From: Candidatus Pacearchaeota archaeon
GTDB taxonomy: Archaea > Nanobdellota > Nanobdellia > Pacearchaeales > GW2011-AR1
Direction: 5' to 3'
NCBI GenBank assembly: GCA_018303885.1
Contig: JAGVXG010000005.1
Location: 1-41,872, forward strand
Length of the DNA stretch: 41,872 bases
The notes below the pieces were generated by a model, which saw only the letters and a program-made list of their open reading frames with translations, was not told the origin of the DNA and ran no database searches. Within the stretch, counting starts at the first letter, position 1. The number at the start of each line of letters is the position of its first letter. Below, piece by piece: positions 31,362 to 38,128 of this stretch. The translations under genes were made by a program, and so were the position numbers.

Positions 31362-32009
31362 CTAAACTAATAATTCAAGTCGAGGAAGTCCTCTTAGTTG
31401 CTTTAGTCTGGACAAATCACCCATAGTATGTGTATAAGCATGTTCTGCCTCGTATCCTATTAAATTGCCTGGATTAGAAACGACAAAATATCCTAAAGGA
31501 ATCATGTTCCAAGAGCGAATTTCTGCGCAGCCAACATTTGCAAAAACCCCTCTTTTCAAATGCCCGTCTGTCATTTTTCCCAAATCATGCCAATTTACAG
31601 GCCCATCAGACGCAACCCATGTATGGTAATCTGCGTGTCCAACAACAAAAATATTTCCAAAATCTGTATCTTGAACTACCTGTCTTAAATCCTCAGAAGA
31701 AGCTCGTTCAACCAAATCAACTTTTCTTCTAAAACTAAATTTTCCCCTCTTTTTTTCCAATTCAAATTTTAATCCAGAAGCCGCGACTAAGTTATGATAA
31801 TGGTCTATACTACTTTCACATCCATCTCCGCCACAACTTGAAACCAAAATTGCAGTTTTATCTCCTTTATTCGTTCTCTCAAGTAACCTTAATGCAAGAT
31901 ATTTGGGTAGAAGCTCTCTAACTAGCTTTTTCTCTCTTTCTTCAATGCCTGTTTTATAATTACTAGGTAAAAGAAAATCTATGTTTTTGTCTGGATATAA
32001 AATACTCAT
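31362..32009 (-). CDS. putative caspase/CHAT-like cysteine peptidase-fold protein, 215 aa
   Basis: Not assigned to a family with certainty. The order of motifs resembles clan CD (caspase, CHAT, gingipain): strand KTAILVSSCGGDG (about 51-63), a helical stretch, strand NIFVVGHADYHTW with candidate catalytic His125, then RGVFANVGCAEIRSW with candidate Cys161, 36 residues later. There is no signal peptide and no partner domain. ATG 32009 is preferred to 32030 because AGCTTATATA (32031-32040) would place transcription start near 32010. Neighbours are a MazF pair and a divergent lipoprotein operon. Confidence 0.5.
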   Translation of the reverse strand: MSILYPDKNIDFLLPSNYKTGIEEREKKLVRELLPKYLALRLLERTNKGDKTAILVSSCGGDGCESSIDHYHNLVAASGLKFELEKKRGKFSFRRKVDLVERASSEDLRQVVQDTDFGNIFVVGHADYHTWVASDGPVNWHDLGKMTDGHLKRGVFANVGCAEIRSWNMIPLGYFVVSNPGNLIGYEAEHAYTHTMGDLSRLKQLRGLPRLELLV

Positions 32010-32112
32010 AAAAAATCTAAAATTTTTCATTATATAAGCTTTTCCCTTATGTTGTCACTTCAGAAAAGCAACATACAGAAAGATTTAAATACCTGCTATT
32101 TCTGAAAAAACT

Positions 32113-32571
32113 ATGAGAAAAACACTAAGAAGTTTACTTGGGATTGCTACGGTTGGTTTAGCTTTGGCTGGATGTGAACTAGAAGGTTTCAGAGATGTAA
32201 CAAGAGAAGAATTCAATAAAGCTGGGGCAGTTGTTAATTTAATTTACCCAGCCGTGGGGGATACTTTTTATAACTCTGGCCCATCAACTGGCACTTACAT
32301 TGAAAGAGATTTGTCAATAGTGGACGTAGATGGAAACGGAACTGCAGATATAATCAAAGGTGAATTTGGCTTATCTATCAAATTTGTAGCTGATGAGTTT
32401 GCTAACCGAAAAATTGGCCGACTTGAAACTAACTACGCTAGATTAATGACTCCAGAAATGAGGGAAGCGGCAACAAGAGCGCTAAAAGCAGATCAAGATT
32501 TAGCTTATTTAATAGCTAAAAAAAATTATAAAGTATACCTAGAAATAAAAAGAAAGGAAGGTAAACAATAA
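32113..32571 (+). CDS. lipoprotein, 152 aa
   Basis: A signal peptide with lipobox LALAGC (Cys about residue 21) directs it to the outer face of the membrane by lipid attachment. The exported part carries IVDVDGNGTADII, an EF-hand/dockerin-like calcium loop, and a helical basic C-terminus. The function is not recognised. It is the first gene of a six-gene run (32113-34614) with tiny gaps. GATTTAAATAC lies about 25 nt upstream of the ATG. Confidence 0.65.
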   Translation: MRKTLRSLLGIATVGLALAGCELEGFRDVTREEFNKAGAVVNLIYPAVGDTFYNSGPSTGTYIERDLSIVDVDGNGTADIIKGEFGLSIKFVADEFANRKIGRLETNYARLMTPEMREAATRALKADQDLAYLIAKKNYKVYLEIKRKEGKQ

Positions 32572-32575
32572 AAAA

Positions 32576-33385
32576 ATGCTCGTAAAACAAGATTTAATAA
32601 ACAGAATTAAGGATTACTTTGACCTTAACATCTATGAAACAAAAGTTTGGCTGGCTTTGCTTGGAAAAGGCGTGGCTTCTGCAGGGCAAATCGCGGTAAT
32701 ATCTAATGTTCCTCGTTCAAGAACCTATGATGTCCTTGAAAGTCTTGAGAAAAAGGGCTTTGCAATTGTGAAGCTCGGAAAGCCTGTAAAATACCTTGGA
32801 GTAAAGCCATACATGATTCTTGAAAAATTAAAGAACAATGTAAGAAGCGATGCAGAAGAAAAAATAATAACTCTTTCAAACATAAAAAGCACAGACGAAT
32901 TCCAAAAACTTGAAGAAATGTACAAAGGCGGCTTAGAACCAGTGAAGCGTGAAGATGTTTCTGCTGCATTAAAAGGAAAGTCAAACATTACAAATCATTT
33001 GAGAGATATCCTTCAAAACGCATCCAAGGAAGTAATAATGTGCACGAATGTAAGAGAAATGGGTTCAAAGTTAAAACTCTTCCAGCAAACAATTGAAAAC
33101 CTTAAAAAAGCCAACATAAAAATAAGAGTTGCCTTGTCAGGAGACGAAAAACTCATCAAAAAAATGGAAGATGACTTACAGGTAAAAATCAAAAAAGTCA
33201 ATGTAGATGCAAAGTTCTTCATAATTGACAGGAAAGAAATGCTCTTTTACATATCAAAAGATTCAAAAGAACCTGGCCAGTCCTTAAAGAACAAAAACCA
33301 GGAAGACATCGCCATTTGGCTTAATTCTGAATTTTTCGCCGGAGCATTCGCAACTCTTTTCGAAAAGGCTGTCGGTGGTGATTGA
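32576..33385 (+). CDS. TrmB-family transcriptional regulator
   Basis: 269 residues. The N-terminal winged helix (FDLNIYETKVWLALLGKGVASAGQIA, then VPRSRTYDVLESLEKKGF) is the TrmB signature, followed by a C-terminal PLD-like sensor domain (ASKEVIMCTNV, later KFFIIDRKEMLF and IAIWLNSEFFAG). TrmB proteins sense sugars or other ligands and repress or activate nearby genes. It is 4 bp after a lipoprotein gene and overlaps nothing, so it probably controls the operon it lies in. The ligand is unknown. Confidence 0.88.
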   Translation: MLVKQDLINRIKDYFDLNIYETKVWLALLGKGVASAGQIAVISNVPRSRTYDVLESLEKKGFAIVKLGKPVKYLGVKPYMILEKLKNNVRSDAEEKIITLSNIKSTDEFQKLEEMYKGGLEPVKREDVSAALKGKSNITNHLRDILQNASKEVIMCTNVREMGSKLKLFQQTIENLKKANIKIRVALSGDEKLIKKMEDDLQVKIKKVNVDAKFFIIDRKEMLFYISKDSKEPGQSLKNKNQEDIAIWLNSEFFAGAFATLFEKAVGGD

Positions 33386-33387
33386 GA

Positions 33388-33606
33388 ATGGCGGACGACG
33401 ACTTCATTCCAAGAGCAATGAGAAGTTGTTTTTCTTCAAGAGAACTTGAGAGAATGACAGAGTTTTTTGATAAAAATTTTGATGGTTTAAATCTTAAAGA
33501 TTTGCCAGAATATAGAACAGTAGTTAATGCTATGGGTGCTTATGCTGAAGCAGTAGCTTCACGTTATGTTACTGCTAAAGCTCAAAATCAAGGAGGGGAA
33601 AAATAA
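33388..33606 (+). CDS. hypothetical protein, 72 aa
   Basis: Not recognised. A small helical acidic protein starting MADDDFIPRAM with no membrane segment. ATG 33388 lies 2 nt after the TrmB stop; a TTG at 33382 would overlap it. It is co-transcribed in the lipoprotein-TrmB operon. Confidence 0.5.
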   Translation: MADDDFIPRAMRSCFSSRELERMTEFFDKNFDGLNLKDLPEYRTVVNAMGAYAEAVASRYVTAKAQNQGGEK

Positions 33607-33607
33607 A

Positions 33608-33859
33608 ATGACAAGAAAATTAGAAAAATTACTGATCGGATTTGGAGCGGTTGGCGTTGGTACAGGAATGGTTTTATCATATTTACCAAATGCCAAAGAG
33701 AACCCAGAGTATATAGTTGGATCAATTTTAGCCGGAGCAATTTCCACCCTTGTGGGAAGTTGGATTTATTCTGGAAATGAACAAAAAGCAATAGAAGAGG
33801 TTTATCGAAGATACCAGCAAGCAGCTCTTGAAGCAACTAAACAAAGAGAGCGAACTTAA
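33608..33859 (+). CDS. small membrane protein, 83 aa
   Basis: Not recognised. It starts MTRKLEKLLIGFGAVGVGTGM and has two Gly-rich hydrophobic helices (about 7-24 and 35-54), then a charged helix ending in RERT. The ATG follows the previous stop after 1 nt (TAA-A-ATG). An upstream in-frame start would overlap the 72-aa gene. It could anchor the operon's soluble proteins at the membrane, which is inference. Confidence 0.55.
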   Translation: MTRKLEKLLIGFGAVGVGTGMVLSYLPNAKENPEYIVGSILAGAISTLVGSWIYSGNEQKAIEEVYRRYQQAALEATKQRERT

Positions 33860-33860
33860 A

Positions 33861-34262
33861 ATGACAAACACAATAGAAGAAAGATTAATCGCTGAAGCAA
33901 ATTTTGGCGATTTAGTAGAAGTTACTTTAAGAGAAGGTAACTTTTGCGCTCTGCATACTGAAGGTGGAATAACTATCTTTGAATCAAACGCTAAAGAATT
34001 ACCTGTAGATGAACATAGAATTCTACATGCGGTTGGTTATTATGGTGGAATGACGGACACTAAATATGAAGATCAAGGAACTCAAATGGTTGAACATGCT
34101 GGGGGAGAAATATTAGTATGTTTAAATCCTACAGTTCATGATATAAATGCTGTTAGTCAAATACATTCTACTGGTGCAGGATACGTAAAAGTACCTCTTT
34201 CAGCTATAGAATCTTATTCAATTAAAGGAAAAGAGAGAAGAGGATTGAGGGTAGTAAATTAA
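33861..34262 (+). CDS. hypothetical protein, 133 aa
   Basis: Not recognised. A soluble, probably beta-rich protein (FGDLVEVTLREGNFCALHTEGG) with several His residues and no signal. The ATG is 1 nt behind the previous stop. The surrounding TTAAAATGACAAACACA is repeated exactly at the start of the next gene, so the two begin with the same four codons (MTNT). Confidence 0.55.
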   Translation: MTNTIEERLIAEANFGDLVEVTLREGNFCALHTEGGITIFESNAKELPVDEHRILHAVGYYGGMTDTKYEDQGTQMVEHAGGEILVCLNPTVHDINAVSQIHSTGAGYVKVPLSAIESYSIKGKERRGLRVVN

Positions 34263-34263
34263 A

Positions 34264-34614
34264 ATGACAAACACATTACTAAGTTTAGCACTTGCTGGTG
34301 CAGTTGGCTTAGCTTCTGTTGGATGCAAGGATAAATTTACATTAAAGGGAGAATTAATAAAAGATTACGTCCATAAAATGCAACCAGAAGGCTATGTTTA
34401 TAGAATAGTTGTCCAAAATTCTGAAGGAATAGTCACTTATCCGGTAATTGGAGATTCGGCAGAACTTGCAAGATTAGAAAGATATTTTGTGAGCAGAGAA
34501 GATAATGGTGTTAAAGGCGACTCTATAGCAATTAATCCAGAAAGCGTTATTTTTTCTTTAGATGAAGTAATTTTATTGCCAGAAAACATAAAAAAGATTA
34601 GACAACAGAAATAA
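34264..34614 (+). CDS. lipoprotein, 116 aa
   Basis: A signal peptide of about 20 residues with lipobox LASVGC, so it is lipid-anchored outside the cell. The mature part (about 95 aa) looks like a small beta-barrel (FTLKGELIKDYV, YVYRIVVQNSEG) but is not recognised. It is the last gene of the operon headed by another lipoprotein, so the operon encodes two surface lipoproteins plus a regulator. Confidence 0.65.
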   Translation: MTNTLLSLALAGAVGLASVGCKDKFTLKGELIKDYVHKMQPEGYVYRIVVQNSEGIVTYPVIGDSAELARLERYFVSREDNGVKGDSIAINPESVIFSLDEVILLPENIKKIRQQK

Positions 34615-34635
34615 TTTCTTAAAAAAACTAAACTC

Positions 34636-35931
34636 CTAAACTTTAAAACTTACAATGTACATCTCTTTAATCTTGTCTGTATTTGACTTTTTCCAGCGGG
34701 CAATGAATTCTCTTAGACTGAAACTTATGTTTTCTTTAGCATAAATCCTACCGCTTTTGATAAAAGTTTTTTTGTGCCGTGCCTTAAACCTCTTTAGATT
34801 CTCTTTATCATCTGTTTTTGGGCCTTGGAGCAGAATTTCTTTTTTCGGCTTTACTGCAAAAGCGAATTTTGCTGTTTTATTGTCATTATATTGAAAACCT
34901 TTTTCTTTTACTTCAAAATATCCACTTAGTTCTTCGGCTAGGTGATTGTAAAATTTCAAGAGCTTGCTTCCGGCAATGTCTCCTTCTTGCCTGTCTGTCA
35001 TTGCCTCCAGCAAGATAAACTCATTTTTCCTCTTTTTGGCGCTCTCCTTCAAGGTTTCAAAATCAACACCTTGGTTTTCAAAAGACTTTATACTTGGATT
35101 CTTTAAAAAATCAGTGCACGCTTTTTGGAATTTCTTAAAAGTTTCTTCAGACAATGCAGCAAGCACATTTCTCTGTTTATGCGTCGGGTCTATAAGAACT
35201 ACCGGCGATTGCAATTTTGCAGCATTAACATCCATTAAAACAATGTTTTTGTTCTTATACTGTTTCTCGATGTCTATGACAAGCTTTTCTCTCGCATTAA
35301 CTTTAGCCATGGCTGCTATGAATTTTAGAAAGCTTCCGTAATGGTAAATCAAAAGCTCCAAGCCATAACCTGAAAATCCCTTTATGTAAGATTCAGCGCC
35401 GTAACAGCCGTTTGCATGACAAAAAGCCTTGGCGAGCCTTACTTCATCCAAGAGATTTCCTTTTAATTTTCTTTTAACATAATTAACATGAAAATACGAT
35501 AAATCGGTAATGTTCTCTGCTTCTTTCTGGTTTTTGATTTTTTTAACAGGGACAACCTCAAAGAACAGGTTTTTTGAAGCTTTGATTCTGAAATAATCTC
35601 TTGAGCCGTGAATTCTTTGCTTATTCTTGGTATTTTTCAGCATTTTTTCAGTTAAATCCGAGACATTGCTTTTTTTATCATTGCCAAAATACTTTTTATC
35701 AAATCTTATGAAAACATCTATGTCATAATGTTCTTTTTTTATTAGAGTCCTTTTGGCAGAGCTTCCCCCGACAAAAATCTCTGCGGCAATTCCTAGCGTT
35801 TTTCTGTTTTTTTCAAGACCTATGAGAAATTTTTCAAGAAGAATATTGATATTTTTTAGTCCTTCTTCCTTGGGTTTCACTTTTTCCAGCGCCTCTTTTA
35901 AAATAGAACTAATGTTTCTCTTTTTCTTCAT
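34636..35931 (-). CDS. cca: CCA-adding tRNA nucleotidyltransferase (archaeal class I)
   Basis: 431 residues. The nucleotidyltransferase head has FVGGSSAKRTLIKKEHYDIDVFIRF (GGS at 55-57, metal Asp70 and Asp72), followed by the central KGFSGYGLELLIYHYGSF and VVLIDPTHKQRNV blocks and the tail domain. It adds CCA to tRNA 3' ends, needed because tRNA genes such as the tRNA-Tyr here lack CCA. Length and domain order are normal for class I. CTTATAAATATT upstream is shared with the divergent SemiSWEET gene. Confidence 0.95.
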   Translation of the reverse strand: MKKKRNISSILKEALEKVKPKEEGLKNINILLEKFLIGLEKNRKTLGIAAEIFVGGSSAKRTLIKKEHYDIDVFIRFDKKYFGNDKKSNVSDLTEKMLKNTKNKQRIHGSRDYFRIKASKNLFFEVVPVKKIKNQKEAENITDLSYFHVNYVKRKLKGNLLDEVRLAKAFCHANGCYGAESYIKGFSGYGLELLIYHYGSFLKFIAAMAKVNAREKLVIDIEKQYKNKNIVLMDVNAAKLQSPVVLIDPTHKQRNVLAALSEETFKKFQKACTDFLKNPSIKSFENQGVDFETLKESAKKRKNEFILLEAMTDRQEGDIAGSKLLKFYNHLAEELSGYFEVKEKGFQYNDNKTAKFAFAVKPKKEILLQGPKTDDKENLKRFKARHKKTFIKSGRIYAKENISFSLREFIARWKKSNTDKIKEMYIVSFKV

Positions 35932-35982
35932 GTCAAAATCAAGGTAATAATATTTATAAGGTTACCTCCATATAGACAATAA

Positions 35983-36243
35983 ATGTGGATAGAAATTCTA
36001 AATTTACTTGTGACTCTTATGGGAGTTTTAATGAGTTTAGGGCATTTTCCCCAAGCTTATAAAATATATAAAAGGAAAAGTTCTAAAGATATCAGTTTGG
36101 TAACTTATTCTATATTTACTTTTGGCTCTATTATCTGGCTGGCTTATGGGATAACCTTGAATCAATTGCCAATAGTTATAACTTTTATTATTGCAGTCAT
36201 AGGGACTTTAAGCGTTATGATTTTAGCTTTAAAATATAGGTAG
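35983..36243 (+). CDS. SemiSWEET / PQ-loop family sugar transporter
   Basis: 86 residues with three membrane helices (about 5-22, 40-58, 62-82) and the PQ-loop motif HFPQAYKIYKRKSSKDISL. This is the minimal triple-helix unit that dimerises to move sugars across the membrane. The divergent promoter region with cca is 51 bp. The substrate cannot be deduced. Confidence 0.88.
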   Translation: MWIEILNLLVTLMGVLMSLGHFPQAYKIYKRKSSKDISLVTYSIFTFGSIIWLAYGITLNQLPIVITFIIAVIGTLSVMILALKYR

Positions 36244-36245
36244 AA

Positions 36246-36677
36246 TCATTTTTTTCTCACATCAATCTCGTCTTCATCGGGATTCCGGATTTCTTTCAGG
36301 TCTTTCAGATTCACCCTAAGCGTTGAGGCAAGGTCAATTATGTATTTTCCTTCTTCAAGTTTGTAAATCAACGGGCGGTCTCTCCTGAATAATTTCGCAA
36401 GGTCAAGCTCAAATTTCCCCTCTCCTGTAACTCTTATAGATTCTATGTCGAGTATGACTGGAGCTTCTTCGTCCGTGATTCCAGCCATTTCTCTTATGTC
36501 TTTTTCGATTGATTTTCTTTGCTCTGCAGGAATCTCAATAATCCTTTCATTTATCTCTTCTAATTGCTCGTCCTTTATGTAAAAGAAAAAACGCCCCTTG
36601 CATTCTTTACAACCTTCAAGTATCTCCTTGCTTCCCTGAGGAATTATTCTTGAACACCTGACACATTGATGGGACAT
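36246..36677 (-). CDS. archaeal Zn-ribbon protein of Era-GTPase operon
   Basis: 143 residues. An N-terminal zinc ribbon (CVRCSRIIPQGSKEILEG, then CKECKG) is followed by an alpha/beta domain ending in DLKEIRNPDEDEIDV. This matches the conserved archaeal Zn-ribbon protein (COG3364-like) usually encoded next to a DUF2073 protein and an Era-like GTPase, as found here. The trio is conserved in archaea and suspected to act in translation or ribosome assembly. I know of no proven role. Confidence 0.8.
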   Translation of the reverse strand: MSHQCVRCSRIIPQGSKEILEGCKECKGRFFFYIKDEQLEEINERIIEIPAEQRKSIEKDIREMAGITDEEAPVILDIESIRVTGEGKFELDLAKLFRRDRPLIYKLEEGKYIIDLASTLRVNLKDLKEIRNPDEDEIDVRKK

Positions 36678-36734
36678 TTAAACTCAATGAAAAGCAGAAT
36701 TATAAATTTTGTGGGGATAGAATTTGTGTATTGT

Positions 36735-37136
36735 CTACTTCTTCAGCAACAGCTCAATCTTCTTCGGATTCCTTTTTATTTCTTTTACTATTGTTGCAGG
36801 CCCGACTATCGTAACAGCACCCAAATCACCGCCGGCAATGGCCTTTACAAGCCCCGTTCTCATTTTTCCAAATATTCCCTCTTTGTCATTGCCGCCGATT
36901 ACAGCGAGCTCAATCCCCTTGAAGTTTTTTAGATGCTTGATCATTGCCATTGTGTCTTCAATAAGCCTCGATTCCTCGTCAGCTTCCAAACGCCCCTGAA
37001 TTAATAAAATATTATTTGCAAGAACAATATCAAGTATTTTTTTGATTCTTTGAGCGCTGGTTAAGCCGCGTATTTCCGAATATGGCAGAAATTGAATGCT
37101 GAAACCCTTTATCTTACCAAGATTTTTTCTGACCAT
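36735..37136 (-). CDS. DUF2073 protein
   Basis: 133 residues matching DUF2073: IQFLPYSEIRGLTSAQRIKKILD near the start, LLIQGRLEADEESRLIEDTM, then ELAVIGGNDKEG. It is a soluble alpha/beta protein that accompanies the Era-like GTPase and Zn-ribbon protein in many archaea. It starts 1 nt after a small membrane protein gene that interrupts the usual order. Function is unknown. Confidence 0.85.
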   Translation of the reverse strand: MVRKNLGKIKGFSIQFLPYSEIRGLTSAQRIKKILDIVLANNILLIQGRLEADEESRLIEDTMAMIKHLKNFKGIELAVIGGNDKEGIFGKMRTGLVKAIAGGDLGAVTIVGPATIVKEIKRNPKKIELLLKK

Positions 37137-37137
37137 T

Positions 37138-37395
37138 TTAATTTTCTTCTGATATATTTATTAAACCTTGAGTTATGAATAATAAAGATAAGATAAAGGA
37201 TGTAATAAATATCACAGCAAAGCCTATTATAATATTTAATTGCATAGAGATCGTAATTAATTCTACACTCGGCGAGTAAGTTTCTTTTAAATTATTATAT
37301 GGGATATATGTTAAAACTCCTCCAGCCACTGATATTATTAATAAAATTATTCCAATCCATAACTGAATTTTTCCTGCTACCCTCTTTTTGACCAT
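37138..37395 (-). CDS. small two-helix membrane protein, 85 aa
   Basis: Not recognised. A basic start (MVKKRVAGK) precedes two long hydrophobic helices (about 11-32 and 50-77) and an acidic end. It sits between the Era-like GTPase and DUF2073 genes, with a TAA-A-ATG junction to the latter and its own AT-rich upstream region. It may tether the complex to the membrane. That is inference. Confidence 0.6.
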   Translation of the reverse strand: MVKKRVAGKIQLWIGIILLIISVAGGVLTYIPYNNLKETYSPSVELITISMQLNIIIGFAVIFITSFILSLLFITQGLINISEEN

Positions 37396-37452
37396 TTTCT
37401 TTTATTATTGTTTTCTATTATATATGTTGTAATATATACTTTTAAATTTTAT

Positions 37453-38094
37453 TTAAACCCTTTTTGCAAGCTTGAAGACAGACTCGTAAAACTCCTCCAA
37501 GTTTTTCCCATACTTTGCGCTAATGCCAACAACGTCATATTCAGGGAAAGCAGCCTCAACCTTTTTTATGTTCGCTTTTTTCATGTCAATTTTGTTGGCA
37601 ACTATTAAAACAGGAATTTTTCTTGCAACAAGATTTCCTATTATCGTGATGTTTACCTGATTGTAAGGATTCTGCGTTGCGTCCAAGACAACAACAACAA
37701 CATCCATGTCATCCAGCCACTTTATGCTTTCAACAACTCCTTGGGTTGCTTCTTTTGCCCTTGTTTTTGCCTCACCCTTCTTTAACTTATATTTTAAAAA
37801 ATCTTCATAGTCTATTTTTGTGGCAATTCCAGGAGTATCGACTATTTTAAAAGTCATGGTTTTTCCTTTATAAGAAATTTCTACTTTTTCCTTGAATTGT
37901 ACAGCTCTCGTTTCATGGGGTATCTTGCTGACATTTCCTATTTCTTCTCCGGTAAAATCTTTGCAGATTCTATTTGCAAGCGAAGTTTTCCCAGCGTTCG
38001 GCGGCCCGTAAAATCCAAGCTTCAGTTCCCTTTTCTGGCTAAACAAATTCGAAAAAATTCTCTTAAAGAAATTCTTAAGCGCCTTTGCCACCAT
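37453..38094 (-). CDS. Era-like GTPase
   Basis: 213 residues with the small GTPase motifs: G1 GPPNAGKTS (30-38), a switch region with HETRAVQF, G3 DTPG (86-89), G4 ANKIDM and G5 ISAKYG. The N-terminal KNFFKRIFSNLF is a basic amphipathic helix. There is no KH domain as in bacterial Era. It is first in the operon with the small membrane protein, DUF2073 and the Zn-ribbon. A ribosome-linked role is plausible but unproven. Confidence 0.9.
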   Translation of the reverse strand: MVAKALKNFFKRIFSNLFSQKRELKLGFYGPPNAGKTSLANRICKDFTGEEIGNVSKIPHETRAVQFKEKVEISYKGKTMTFKIVDTPGIATKIDYEDFLKYKLKKGEAKTRAKEATQGVVESIKWLDDMDVVVVVLDATQNPYNQVNITIIGNLVARKIPVLIVANKIDMKKANIKKVEAAFPEYDVVGISAKYGKNLEEFYESVFKLAKRV

Positions 38095-38128
38095 ATTAAA
38101 TTTTGTTAAGCAGACTTATTAAAGTTTT

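Noticed and set aside
37415-37440. AT-rich near-palindrome TATATATGTTGTAATATATA
   Set aside because: The arms do not match well and the base composition makes such matches common; probably just the TATA region of the small membrane protein gene.
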